A stretch of 48,512 nucleotides of DNA, taken from the NCBI GenBank assembly GCA_900767695.1, contig CAAGAC010000076.1, forward strand, positions 1 to 48,512, in the 5' to 3' direction. The notes beneath the pieces are model-generated. The model saw only the letters and a program-made list of their open reading frames with translations. It ran no database searches and was not told where the DNA came from. Source of the DNA: an uncultured Succinivibrio sp. GTDB lineage: Bacteria; Pseudomonadota; Gammaproteobacteria; Enterobacterales; Succinivibrionaceae. This document shows positions 8,191-16,515 of the stretch, one piece after another (positions within the stretch are counted from its first letter, which is position 1; every line of letters starts with the position of its first letter). Position numbers and translations under genes: made by a program.

Positions 8191-8877
8191 TTACTTGCCG
8201 GCCTTGCCAGACGCAGCCTCGGCCCTGGCCATCTCGAAGGCTGGCTTGTCGCCCTCCCTGGCAACCGAGTCGAGCTTCATCTGGAGCAGGCCGCTTGGCT
8301 GCTGTCCGGCATCCCTGAGGGCCTTGGCCGACTCGAGGTAGGCCTCCCTCGCGCCCTCGCGATCGCCCTTCTTGAGGAGGATGTCGCCGCGCACCTCGGC
8401 CCTGGGGGCCTTGTAGGCGTCGGACTTGACCTTGCCAAGGGCCTTGACGGCCTCGTCGTCCCTGCCCGACTGGGCGAGGATCCTGGCAAGGTTGATGTTG
8501 GCCTGCGGGGCGATGAGATCGCCGCCGTTGTCGGCCGCGAACTGGGCGTTTTTAGCAGCGTCCTCGAACTTGCCCGCGCGCGCCTGCGACGCCGCGAGGT
8601 CAAGGGCCAGGAGCGCGCCGTAGATGTCCTTGTGCGAGTCCATGAAGGCCTTCGCGTCGGCCTCGGCCTTCGCGTCGCCCGCGGCGACGCGGTTTTGCAG
8701 CGAGTACATCGCGTAGGCCTGCTCCTGCGAGTCGTGGAGCCTGTAGGACTGGTACTGGCGGAAGCCGATGAGGCCGGCAAGCGCAATGGCAACGCCAAGC
8801 GCTATGGGCTTCCAGTTCTCATGCCACCACTTGCGGACTACTTCTTCCCTCTCGTGGTCGTCGGTCAATACATCCAT
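8191..8877 (-). CDS. yfgM: YfgM-type ancillary SecYEG translocon subunit
   Basis: Inner-membrane protein with a periplasmic TPR-like domain; E. coli YfgM associates with SecYEG and PpiD and aids export of periplasmic proteins. The cytosolic N terminus (MDVLTDDHEREEVVRKWWHE) leads into one membrane helix (about residues 22-40: PIALGVAIALAGLIGF), then helical repeats such as AEVRGDILLKKGDREGAREA. The product is 228 residues from the ATG at 8877, which has AGGTGG upstream; an in-frame ATG at 8898 overlaps the hisS stop and would contain this ribosome site. Position between hisS and bamB is the E. coli order. Confidence 0.9.
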   Translation of the reverse strand: MDVLTDDHEREEVVRKWWHENWKPIALGVAIALAGLIGFRQYQSYRLHDSQEQAYAMYSLQNRVAAGDAKAEADAKAFMDSHKDIYGALLALDLAASQARAGKFEDAAKNAQFAADNGGDLIAPQANINLARILAQSGRDDEAVKALGKVKSDAYKAPRAEVRGDILLKKGDREGAREAYLESAKALRDAGQQPSGLLQMKLDSVAREGDKPAFEMARAEAASGKAGK

Positions 8878-8894
8878 CGTAATTCCACCTGCTT

Positions 8895-10178
8895 TCAATT
8901 GCCTGCGAGCATGGCCTCGAGCGCCTTGACGGCCTCCTCAAGGGGCAGGGTGCGCTGCTGCGCATCCTTGTCACGCAAGTCTTTTATGGTAACAGAATTA
9001 TCCGCCATTTCCTGCGAGCCGAGGATGGCCGCGGCGCGCGCCCCGGCCCTGTCGGCCTGGCGGAACTGCCGCTTGAAGGAGCCTCCGCCGCAGTGGGAGA
9101 GCACGCGGACGCCGGGCAGGGCCGAGCGCAGCTCTCCCGCGACCTTCATGGCGTAGGCGTCCACGCCCTCGCCCGCGCTGATGACCGAAAGGTCCCAGCG
9201 CGGCATGGGCTTGATTATGCCAAGGTTCGTGAGGATGAGGATGAGCCTCTCAAGCCCGAGACCGAAGCCCACGGCCCTGGTGGGCTGGCCGCCGAGCTGC
9301 TCGACAAGCCCGTCGTAGCGGCCGCCGCCGCAGACGGTGCCCTGGGCGCCAAGCTCGGAGCTCACCCACTCGAAGACGGTGAGGTTGTAGTAGTCAAGGC
9401 CGCGCACGAGCCTCTCGTTTATCTCGTACCTGATCCCTTGCGCGTCAAGGAGGCGGCGCAGCCCGTCGAAGTGGGCGCGGGTCTCGGGGCCGAAGTGGTC
9501 TGAAAGCCTAGGGGCCGACTTCAAGAGCTCGATTACATGCGGATCCTTGGTGTCGAGGACGCGCAGCGGGTTGGTGCTGGTGCGGCGCTTCGAGTCCTCG
9601 TCAAGCTCGTCGAAGTGATCCTTTAAGAACGCGACCAGGCTCTCGCGGTAGGCCGCGCGCTCCTGCGCGCTGCCCAGGGAGTTGAGCTGGAGGGTCAGGC
9701 GGTCCTGGATGCCGAAGCGCTTCCAGATCTCGTTGGTCATCGAGATTATCTCGGCGTCAATGTCCGGCCCCTCCAGCCCGAAGACCTCGCAGCCCATCTG
9801 GTGGAACTCGCGGAGCCTGCCCTTCTGCGGGCGCTCGTGGCGGTACATGGGGCCCATGTACCAGAGCCTCTGCTCCTGGTTGTAGATGAGGCTGTGCTCG
9901 AGGCAGCAGCGCACGCAGCCCGCGGTGCCCTCGGGGCGCAGCGAGAGCATCTCGCCGCTGCGGTCCTCGAAGGTGTACATTTCCTTCTCGACCACGTCGG
10001 TAACCTCGCCGATGGCGCGGTTGAAGAGCGCGGTGTGCTCCAGCGCCGGAGTGCGGACCTCGCTGTAGCCGTAGGACTCGACGACCTCGCGGAGCACCTT
10101 CTCGGCCTGCTGCCAGACCGAGGTGTCCTCGGGGAGCAGATCATTCATGCCGCGCACGGCCTGTACTGACAATGCCAT
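8895..10178 (-). CDS. hisS: Histidyl-tRNA synthetase
   Basis: Class II aminoacyl-tRNA synthetase that charges tRNA-His. The 427-residue protein has the N-terminal QAVRGMNDLLPED, the motif-2 region LSLRPEGTAGCVRCCLEH, the histidine-binding RGLDYY and GRYDGLVEQLGG, motif 3 around AVGFGLGLERLI, and a C-terminal anticodon-binding domain. Length fits the family (424 in E. coli). It starts 6 bp after the ispG stop with AAGGAAG further upstream, and its stop lies 17 bp before the yfgM start, so it is co-transcribed with both. Confidence 0.97.
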   Translation of the reverse strand: MALSVQAVRGMNDLLPEDTSVWQQAEKVLREVVESYGYSEVRTPALEHTALFNRAIGEVTDVVEKEMYTFEDRSGEMLSLRPEGTAGCVRCCLEHSLIYNQEQRLWYMGPMYRHERPQKGRLREFHQMGCEVFGLEGPDIDAEIISMTNEIWKRFGIQDRLTLQLNSLGSAQERAAYRESLVAFLKDHFDELDEDSKRRTSTNPLRVLDTKDPHVIELLKSAPRLSDHFGPETRAHFDGLRRLLDAQGIRYEINERLVRGLDYYNLTVFEWVSSELGAQGTVCGGGRYDGLVEQLGGQPTRAVGFGLGLERLILILTNLGIIKPMPRWDLSVISAGEGVDAYAMKVAGELRSALPGVRVLSHCGGGSFKRQFRQADRAGARAAAILGSQEMADNSVTIKDLRDKDAQQRTLPLEEAVKALEAMLAGN

Positions 10179-10184
10179 TTGTAT

Positions 10185-11312
10185 TCAGACTTCCTTTGAT
10201 GACTTGATAGTGTTGAGCGGGCAGCCGCCGCGGGCGATCCTCGCGCGCACGCGCTGCTCTAGCGCGGATGCCGCCTCCGCGGCCTCTACCTTGCCCTGGA
10301 GCACGCCGTCCTCGTAGACGAGGCAGCGCCCGCCACCGCCGCCGCAGACGGCGATGTCGGCGCGCAGCGCCTCGCCCGGGCCGTTGACGACGCAGCCCAT
10401 CACGGCGACCTTGATCTCCTGCTTCACGTCGGCAAGGCTCGACTCGAGCTCCTTGACCACCCCCACCACGTCGATGGCGTGGCGCGAGCAGGTCGGGCAG
10501 GCGACGATTTCAACCCCGCGCGTCCTCAGGTGCATGCCCTTGAGGATGGCCCAGCCGGCCTTGACCTCGTCCACGGGATCGGCCGCGAGCGAGACGCGGA
10601 TGGTGTCGCCGATCCCCTCGCGCAGGAGCCAGGAGATCCCCATTGCCGAGAGCACGGTTCCCGACATCAGCCCGCCGGCCTCGGTGATGCCAAGGTGCAG
10701 CGGGGCGTCGGTCTCCCTTGCAAGCATCTCGTAGGCCTTAACGCAGAGCATGATCTCCGAGGCCTTGGCCGAGAAGGCGTAGTCCTTGAAATTGTGGGAC
10801 TCCAGGACGTCGGCGGCCCTGAGCGCCGCCTCGACCATCGCCTGCGGGCAGGGGGCGCCGTACTTCTTCAGGAGATCCTTGTCGAGGGATCCGGCGTTGA
10901 CGCCCACGCGGATGGGCAGGCCGTGATCCTCGGCGGCGCGGCAGACCGCCTCGATGCGCTCGCGCGATCCGATGTTGCCCGGGTTGATGCGCAGCGCCGC
11001 GGCGCCGTGGGAGGCGCACTCGATGGCGATGCGGTAGTCGAAGTGGATGTCCGCGACGATGGGCACGGGCGACGCCTCGCACTCCTTCCTGAAAGGCTCG
11101 CAGGCATCCAGCGTCGGCACCGAGACGCGGACAATGTCCGCTCCGGCGTCGGCGAGCGCGCGGATCTGGGAGAGCGTGGCCTCGACGTCCATGGTGTCGG
11201 TCGAGGTCATGCTCTGCACGCTCACCGGAGCGCCGCCGCCGATCCTGACGCCGCCCACGCTTATCTGGCGCGACTTGCGGCGCTCAGGCAGGCTGTACTT
11301 CCACTCTTGCAT
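10185..11312 (-). CDS. ispG: 4-hydroxy-3-methylbut-2-enyl diphosphate synthase IspG (GcpE)
   Basis: [4Fe-4S] enzyme of the MEP isoprenoid pathway that converts methylerythritol cyclodiphosphate to HMBPP. The 375-residue protein has the TIM-barrel N-terminal half (VGGVRIGGGAPVSVQSMTST) and the cluster-binding C-terminal half: EIVACPTCSRHAIDV supplies two Cys and MGCVVNGPGEA the third, with the adjoining Glu as fourth ligand. GAGGAG lies 8 nt before the ATG. It lies between rodZ and hisS as in E. coli. Nothing unusual. Confidence 0.97.
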   Translation of the reverse strand: MQEWKYSLPERRKSRQISVGGVRIGGGAPVSVQSMTSTDTMDVEATLSQIRALADAGADIVRVSVPTLDACEPFRKECEASPVPIVADIHFDYRIAIECASHGAAALRINPGNIGSRERIEAVCRAAEDHGLPIRVGVNAGSLDKDLLKKYGAPCPQAMVEAALRAADVLESHNFKDYAFSAKASEIMLCVKAYEMLARETDAPLHLGITEAGGLMSGTVLSAMGISWLLREGIGDTIRVSLAADPVDEVKAGWAILKGMHLRTRGVEIVACPTCSRHAIDVVGVVKELESSLADVKQEIKVAVMGCVVNGPGEALRADIAVCGGGGGRCLVYEDGVLQGKVEAAEAASALEQRVRARIARGGCPLNTIKSSKEV

Positions 11313-11324
11313 GGAAACTGCTCC

Positions 11325-12815
11325 TCAGCGGGTCGGGAGGTCGAAGCCGACATTCCTGCCCGATCCCGCCGCGACGGTGCCGCCGTTGTAGCTGATGGAA
11401 ACGAGCGAGCTGTCGGAGACCTCGATGCGGATGGGCGGCATGCCAGTGGCGCTGACGCTCTGCCCCGCCTTGAAGGATCCCTGCCTGAGCACCTTGCCGT
11501 TGCCGATGATCCTAAGGTACACGGGTCCCTTGACCCTCACCGAGACCGAGTTGAGCGAGCCGATGTCGCGGCGGTTGACCACCCTGGCGCTTACAGTGCG
11601 CACGCTGCCAAGCGAGGAGGGCGCTGCCTGGGCCTCGTCCTTCCCTGCATCCTCCTTTTTGGCAGGTGCATTGGCATCCTTGCGCTCGCTCCTGAGGACC
11701 TCGTCCTTGGAGCTCTTCTTGTCGGCAGGGACGGCAAGCGCGAGCCTGCCGCCATCCTGGGAGGCGGATGCAGGGGCCTGAGACTGGGCAGGCTGCTGCG
11801 CGGCCTGATCCTGGCCCTTGGGCGCAGGGGCCGCAGCGGCGTTCCTAAGGCTCTCGTGCACTGCGGCCTCGGCCGCCGCGCCCTTGACGCTGAGCGCCCC
11901 GTCGCTGGCCTGGGCCCTGCCTGCAGTGTCGTCCTGCGGCTTCTGGGCCCTGGCGATTATCTCGTTGGTGCCCAGGTCCTCAGCCTGCTGGCGGGCCATC
12001 TGGGTGTTGCTGTCCAGCGCCTCGGGAGCGGGGGCGGCGGCAGGAGCCGGGCTGTCCGCGGCAGGCCCCAGCGGCTCCAGGGCGCCCTCCTCGCTTGCCT
12101 GGCGCACCTGCTGCTGCGCGCCGGGGCTTAAGGTCAGGGCGCCTGACTCGGCCTCCTCCTGATCTCCGCTGCCGCCGGCGAGCCTGACGCCGATCACGAT
12201 GCCGGCCGCAAGCACTGCGGCTATGGCGATGACGATGAGGAGAAGCCTCAGGGGCCTAAGTCCCCTGCGGCCGCCGCCCTGCTGCGGGCGGCCGGCCGCC
12301 TCGGCGGCGGCGCGGCTCACGTTCTGGCGGTAGAGCGAGACCACCGCGTCGGGGTCGACGTTGACAAGCTTCGCGTAGGCGGTGAGATAGGCGGTGGCGA
12401 AGGGCACGGCGGTCTGCTGGTTCAGGCGGTCGTGCTCGAGATCGGAGACCGTGTTGACGCGCACGTTTATCCTCAGCGCGACCTCGCGCAGGCTCAGTCC
12501 GAGCATCTCGCGGGCGTGCTTCAAGATGGCGCCTGGCATGTTCGGGACCTTGTCGTCGGGAAGCTCCGGGGTCACCGGCACGTGATCGGGATCGTCGCCG
12601 TTGGGGAACTCGGAGGCCGCGTCGGCGGCCGCGCCCAGATCGGGCGCGCCCATGCCGATGTCAGGCTGGGAGAGATCCTGCGCGGTAAACGAGCCTGCCT
12701 GCTCGGCAGGAGCCTTGGGGGCGCTCTTGTCCGCCGGGGCCGCGTTCTGCGCCTCCGCCCCGCCCTGCTGCTGCGCTTCCTGCGCCGCGCCCAGCTTCAA
12801 TTCGTTTGCGTCCAT
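11325..12815 (-). CDS. rodZ: Cytoskeleton/cell-shape protein RodZ, long form
   Basis: Bitopic membrane protein that links MreB to the peptidoglycan elongation machinery. A Ser/Ala/Gln-rich N-terminal region precedes the helix-turn-helix domain (GAILKHAREMLGLSLREVAL, then RINVRVNTVSDLEHDRLNQQ), a membrane helix (LLLIVIAIAAVLAAGIVIGV), a long low-complexity Ala/Gln/Glu/Pro periplasmic stretch and a DUF4115-type C-terminal beta domain (GPVYLRIIGNGKVLRQGSFK). It has 496 residues from the ATG at 12815 (AAGGAG 6 nt upstream) against about 337 in E. coli. A second plausible ATG at 12890, 9 bp after the rlmN stop and with its own AGGA, would add 25 residues. Confidence 0.9.
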   Translation of the reverse strand: MDANELKLGAAQEAQQQGGAEAQNAAPADKSAPKAPAEQAGSFTAQDLSQPDIGMGAPDLGAAADAASEFPNGDDPDHVPVTPELPDDKVPNMPGAILKHAREMLGLSLREVALRINVRVNTVSDLEHDRLNQQTAVPFATAYLTAYAKLVNVDPDAVVSLYRQNVSRAAAEAAGRPQQGGGRRGLRPLRLLLIVIAIAAVLAAGIVIGVRLAGGSGDQEEAESGALTLSPGAQQQVRQASEEGALEPLGPAADSPAPAAAPAPEALDSNTQMARQQAEDLGTNEIIARAQKPQDDTAGRAQASDGALSVKGAAAEAAVHESLRNAAAAPAPKGQDQAAQQPAQSQAPASASQDGGRLALAVPADKKSSKDEVLRSERKDANAPAKKEDAGKDEAQAAPSSLGSVRTVSARVVNRRDIGSLNSVSVRVKGPVYLRIIGNGKVLRQGSFKAGQSVSATGMPPIRIEVSDSSLVSISYNGGTVAAGSGRNVGFDLPTR

Positions 12816-12899
12816 AACCGGCTCCTTGTGCAGGTTTGCTGCCTCGGGGCGGCCGGCTGCGCGGCGCTGCCCCCTCAGATGCTTGCTCATGATGGTGTC

Positions 12900-14006
12900 C
12901 TAGATCTGCTTTGAGGCGACATGCCCGCCTGACAGGCGGTTTTTGACCTGGCCTGCAAGCTGCCCGCAGGCAGCCGCGATGTCGTCGCCGCGCGTGGTGC
13001 GCTTGACCACGGTGAAACCCGCGTCCGACAGGATCCTGAAGAACTTCTCGACGCGGTTGCCCGACGGGCGGCGGAAAGAAGCGCCGTCGTGGGGGTTGTA
13101 GGGGATGAGGTTTATCTTGCACGGGACATTCCTGAGCAGGCGGCAGAGGGCGCGCGCCTGATCGATCCCGTCGTTGACGCCGTCGAGCAGCACGTACTCG
13201 ATGGTGACCTTGCCGCAGTTGGCGTTGGACTTGCCGAGGTACTCGCGCACCGAGTCGAGGACCTCCGCGATCGGGTACTTGCGGTTGACCGGCACGAGCT
13301 CGTCGCGCAGCGCGTCGTCGGGGGCGTGCAGCGAGAGCGCCAGCGCCACGTCCACCTTGCCCGCGATGCGCCTGATGATCGGGGCGATGCCCGAGGTCGA
13401 GATGGTGACGCGGCGCTTTGACAGGGCGAAGGCGTAGTCCGAGAGCAGGATCCCGCATGCCGCTAGCACGGGCTTTAGGTTCAGGAGCGGCTCGCCCATG
13501 CCCATCATCACCACGTTGGAGATGGGCTTGTGCTCCTCGTTCCTGGAAAAGCCCACGGTGCAGGCGGCGCGCCAGACCTGGCCGATGATCTCGGACAGCG
13601 TGAGGTTGCGGCTGAAGCCCGAGTAGCCGGTGCGGCAGAAGGCGCAGCCGACCGGGCAGCCTGCCTGGGTCGAGATGCACAGCGTGTTGCGCCCCTCCTC
13701 GGGGATGAGCACGGTCTCGACGAGCTGCCCGCCGCCGATGTCGAGCGCCCACTTGATGGTGCCGTCCTTGGAGTGCTGCTCGGAGACGACCTCGGGGGCG
13801 CGGATCTCGCACTTCTCCTTGAGGATCTCGCGGAAGTCCTTCTTGATGTTGGTCATGCAGTCGAAGCCGTCGGCGCCGAACTGGTAGATCCAGCGCAGGA
13901 TCTGCTGGGCGCGGAAGGGCTTCTGCCCTAGCGAGACCATGAAGTCCCTCATCTCCTCGACGGAGAGGTCTAAGAGGTTTGTCTTGGGGGGAGTTGCTTC
14001 TGACAC
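12900..14006 (-). CDS. rlmN: Dual-specificity RNA methyltransferase RlmN
   Basis: Radical SAM enzyme that methylates C2 of A2503 in 23S rRNA and A37 in some tRNAs. The CxxxCxxC cluster motif is CPVGCAFC (Cys 117, 121, 124), and the C-terminal catalytic Cys lies in DDIAAACGQLAG. NVVMMGMGEPLLNL and CKINLIPYNP are also typical. I prefer the GTG at 14006, giving VSEATPPKTNLLDL, because AGGTG lies 6 nt upstream and E. coli RlmN also begins MSE; a GTG three codons earlier (14015) has no ribosome site. pilF, which sits between rlmN and rodZ in E. coli, is absent. It is the first gene of the block and has a promoter candidate at 14053-14081. Confidence 0.96.
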   Translation of the reverse strand: MSEATPPKTNLLDLSVEEMRDFMVSLGQKPFRAQQILRWIYQFGADGFDCMTNIKKDFREILKEKCEIRAPEVVSEQHSKDGTIKWALDIGGGQLVETVLIPEEGRNTLCISTQAGCPVGCAFCRTGYSGFSRNLTLSEIIGQVWRAACTVGFSRNEEHKPISNVVMMGMGEPLLNLKPVLAACGILLSDYAFALSKRRVTISTSGIAPIIRRIAGKVDVALALSLHAPDDALRDELVPVNRKYPIAEVLDSVREYLGKSNANCGKVTIEYVLLDGVNDGIDQARALCRLLRNVPCKINLIPYNPHDGASFRRPSGNRVEKFFRILSDAGFTVVKRTTRGDDIAAACGQLAGQVKNRLSGGHVASKQI

Positions 14007-14052
14007 TGCATGCACCTGATCGTGTGTACCCGCCTACTTTTGGCAGATGCAA

Positions 14053-14081
14053 ATTATACAACGTAAGCCGCGGCCCCCAAA
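14053..14081 (-). promoter_or_regulatory. Sigma-70 promoter candidate for the rlmN-rodZ-ispG-hisS-yfgM-bamB operon
   Basis: The minus strand has TATAAT at 14058-14053 and TTTGGG at 14081-14076 with a 17-nt spacer. It is about 47 bp before the rlmN start, in a 150-bp gap that is otherwise GC-rich. The perfect -10 hexamer and spacing support it; the -35 match is only partial. Confidence 0.55.
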
Positions 14082-14156
14082 GGCGCGCGCGCCGCGCAGG
14101 GCAAGGCCTGGCGCGGCGCGGCAGGGCCGGGCTCCGCTGTATGGCCCCTGGCCTTC

Positions 14157-14432
14157 CTACGCCCTTGCCGCCGCGAGGAGCAGCATGCCCATCCTCAGCA
14201 CCGCGATGATGGTGAAGGCGAGGTAGGCCGCGCGCTGCTTCCTAAAGCCGAAGCGGGCGATGGCGTAGCCAAGGAAGGGAAGGGCCAGGGCGCCGATGGA
14301 GCGGCCAAGGCGCGCCCAGAGCTCCTCCTGGGTGGTAAGCCCCGCGTAGGCGGGCCCCACGAGGTTGAAGACGATGATCGTGGCGATCATCGCTATGTAG
14401 AACGAGACGCGCTCGCGGGTGAAGCCGTTCAT
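14157..14432 (-). CDS. Small membrane protein of unknown function
   Basis: A 91-residue protein beginning MNGFTRERVSFYIAMIATII. Three hydrophobic segments suggest three membrane helices (about residues 10-30, 43-62 and 69-88), with a basic stretch FGFRKQR between the second and third. Its ATG overlaps the sirtuin stop by ATGA, so it is translationally coupled to that gene and belongs to the same transcript. I do not recognise a family. The overlap and membrane profile support a real gene; no function can be assigned. Confidence 0.75.
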   Translation of the reverse strand: MNGFTRERVSFYIAMIATIIVFNLVGPAYAGLTTQEELWARLGRSIGALALPFLGYAIARFGFRKQRAAYLAFTIIAVLRMGMLLLAAARA

Positions 14433-15163
14433 TGCGGGATCTCCCTCAAGGCCTCTCCGTCCTCGAGCAGGCGGTCGACGAAGGCCGGCACGGTCCTCGT
14501 GGCCTTGCCGTAGAGACCGTAGTCGAACTGCGAGACCGTGGCCGAGGGGACGAGGTTGAACTCGACGCAGAGCGCCCCCGCGGCCTTGGCGGCCTGGCAG
14601 AAGCCCGCGGCCGGATAGACCACGCCCGAGGTGCCTATGGACATGAAGAGATCGCACCTTGAGAGCAGCTCCCCGATGCGGTCCATCTGGTAGGGCATCT
14701 CCTCGAAGAACACGATGTCAGGCCGGGTCTTGCGCCTGCCGCAAAGCGGGCACTCGTCGTCGGGGTGCGAGTCGCCCTCGAAGGGGAAGCGCCTGCGGCA
14801 CCCGGTGCAGAGCATCGAGAAGAGGTAGCCGTGCATGTGGATGGGATCGGCGCTCCCGGCCTTCTCGTGCATGTTGTCGATGTTCTGGGTGACAAGGGAC
14901 GCGGTGCCGCCGAATTTTTCCGGCCACTCCCTCTCAAGCCTCGCGATGGCGAGGTGGGCGGCGTTTGGCTCTTTCTCCTTAACCTCGCGACGAAGCTTGT
15001 TGTAGAAGTCGTGGACCTTTCTTGGGTTGCGGACGAGCGCCGAGGGGACGCAGACGTCCTCGATGCGCTCGTTCTCCCACAGACCGGTCTCGGAGCGGAA
15101 TACCGGGATCCCCGACTCGGCGGACACTCCGGCGCCGGTCAGGATCACGATGTTCCTAAACAC
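14429..15163 (-). CDS. cobB: NAD-dependent protein deacylase, sirtuin (CobB-like)
   Basis: Sirtuin that removes acyl groups from lysines using NAD. The 244-residue protein has the Rossmann motif LTGAGVSAESGIPVFR, the NAD-binding TQNIDNMHEKAG, the catalytic His in IHMHG, two Cys pairs for zinc (CTGC and CPLC) and GTSGVVYPAAGF. In class III sirtuins a YxxR pair selects succyl/malonyl-type acidic acyl groups; here the region reads FYNKLRR, so Arg is one residue displaced and Leu occupies the usual place. The start is GTG at 15163 with GGGAGG 8 nt upstream. It overlaps the aminopeptidase gene by 8 bp and the small membrane gene by 4 bp. Confidence 0.92.
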   Translation of the reverse strand: MFRNIVILTGAGVSAESGIPVFRSETGLWENERIEDVCVPSALVRNPRKVHDFYNKLRREVKEKEPNAAHLAIARLEREWPEKFGGTASLVTQNIDNMHEKAGSADPIHMHGYLFSMLCTGCRRRFPFEGDSHPDDECPLCGRRKTRPDIVFFEEMPYQMDRIGELLSRCDLFMSIGTSGVVYPAAGFCQAAKAAGALCVEFNLVPSATVSQFDYGLYGKATRTVPAFVDRLLEDGEALREIPQ

Positions 15164-16484
15164 CGATCTTCCCTCCCGAGAGCCACAGGCCCAGCGGGGC
15201 GATGAGCGCGCCAGTGGGGCCGGGGGAGAGGAACGGCGAGCCGTCGGGCAGGTAGGCCGAGGAGAGATCGACGTGGATCCAGCCGATGTCCTTCTTTACA
15301 AAATGCCCGAGGAAGGCGGCGGCGACGCTCGCCCCGGGGGCCGAGGTGCCGGAGCCGGCGTTCTGCATGTCGGCGCGGCGGGACTTCAGGAAGCGGGAGT
15401 GGTAGCTGCAAAGCGGCATCTGCCAGAACTGCTCGCGGCACTCGTCGAAGGCCGCTGCCAGATCGGGATCCGGGCGGTTGTCGCGGGTGAAGACGCAGCA
15501 CATGTCGCGCCCCACCGCGGCCTTGGCGCTGCCGGTGAGGGTCGCCGCGTCGACGATGGCGCGCGCCCCGTCCTCGCAGGCCTTGAGCAGGCCGTCGGCG
15601 AGCACCAGCCTGCCCTCGGCGTCGGTGTCGTTTATCTCGACGCGCGTGCCGTCGGGATAGCTGATGATGTCGCCCGGGACCATCGAGCCGGGGCCCACGA
15701 GGTTCTGCGCGCAGGGAAGGTAGGCGCGCACGCGGGACTGGAGGCCGGTCGCGATGGCGAAGGCCAGGGCGGCGGCGACGGTGACCGCTCCGGTCTTGTC
15801 GGTGCGCATGTCCTCCATGAATTTTCCGGGCTTTAAGTTGTACCCGCCCGAGTCGAAGGTGATGCCCTTGCCCACCACCGCGGTGAAGGGCGAGTTGGCG
15901 CCGCAGCCGTCCGGCATGTAGTCGATGATCCCCATGCAGGCGAGGCTGTCGGAGCCTACCGCACAGAGGCCTGCGAAGCGGGAGAACTCGGGATCGCCCT
16001 TTTTGATTATGGTGGCCGTGGCGCTGCCGCCGAACTTGGAGGCGGCCTTTTCGACCCAATGGGCGCAGGTCTGCACCACGGTGAGCGGATCGGCGTTGCG
16101 CGAGCCGGTGTCGGCAAGCTCGCGGGCCTTCTCGACGATGCCGATCAAGGTCGAGAGCCGCTCAAGCCTAGCCTCGTCGAGGGGCAGCGCGACCTCGTAC
16201 TCGGGGGCCCCGCCCAGCGCGCGCAGGAAGGAGTAAAGATCGGCAAGCGTCGCGCCCTCGAGCGGCTCGAGCTTGAAGCGGGCAAGCCCCGCGCTGCAGA
16301 GCGCGCGGGCGGCGCGCATGTACGGGAAGAGCTCGTCCTTCGAGACGAGCACGCTGACGCGCCCCCTGCCCTCGGGCACCACCGCGGTGCCCTCGGCGTA
16401 GCTCGCGCCGGCGCTGCCCTCGTGCATGGCGGCCTCCGCCATGCCCTCCGGGGCGTCCTTGATGGCCAACAGCTTGATCTTCAT
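15156..16484 (-). CDS. M17 leucyl aminopeptidase (PepB-like)
   Basis: Cytosolic two-metal aminopeptidase that trims N-terminal residues from peptides. The catalytic domain has KGITFDSGGYNLKP (Lys and Asp metal ligands), MRTDKTGA, and the M17 signature as INDTDAEGRLVLADG (family consensus NTDAEGR). The protein is 442 residues, nearer to PepB (427) than PepA (503). I chose the ATG at 16484, with GGGAGG 5 nt upstream, over a longer non-conserved form. It lies 31 bp after the cysteine desulfurase gene and overlaps the sirtuin gene. In E. coli pepB is also near the isc genes, so the neighbourhood has precedent. Confidence 0.88.
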   Translation of the reverse strand: MKIKLLAIKDAPEGMAEAAMHEGSAGASYAEGTAVVPEGRGRVSVLVSKDELFPYMRAARALCSAGLARFKLEPLEGATLADLYSFLRALGGAPEYEVALPLDEARLERLSTLIGIVEKARELADTGSRNADPLTVVQTCAHWVEKAASKFGGSATATIIKKGDPEFSRFAGLCAVGSDSLACMGIIDYMPDGCGANSPFTAVVGKGITFDSGGYNLKPGKFMEDMRTDKTGAVTVAAALAFAIATGLQSRVRAYLPCAQNLVGPGSMVPGDIISYPDGTRVEINDTDAEGRLVLADGLLKACEDGARAIVDAATLTGSAKAAVGRDMCCVFTRDNRPDPDLAAAFDECREQFWQMPLCSYHSRFLKSRRADMQNAGSGTSAPGASVAAAFLGHFVKKDIGWIHVDLSSAYLPDGSPFLSPGPTGALIAPLGLWLSGGKIGV

Positions 16485-16515
16485 GATTGCCTCCCTGGGA
16501 TCGGGCACATGCCCT

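Noticed and set aside
10479..12131. 550-codon plus-strand frame opposite ispG and rodZ
   Set aside because: Antisense shadow of two recognised genes; Arg/Gly/Asp/His-rich composition typical of such shadows, and no ribosome site.
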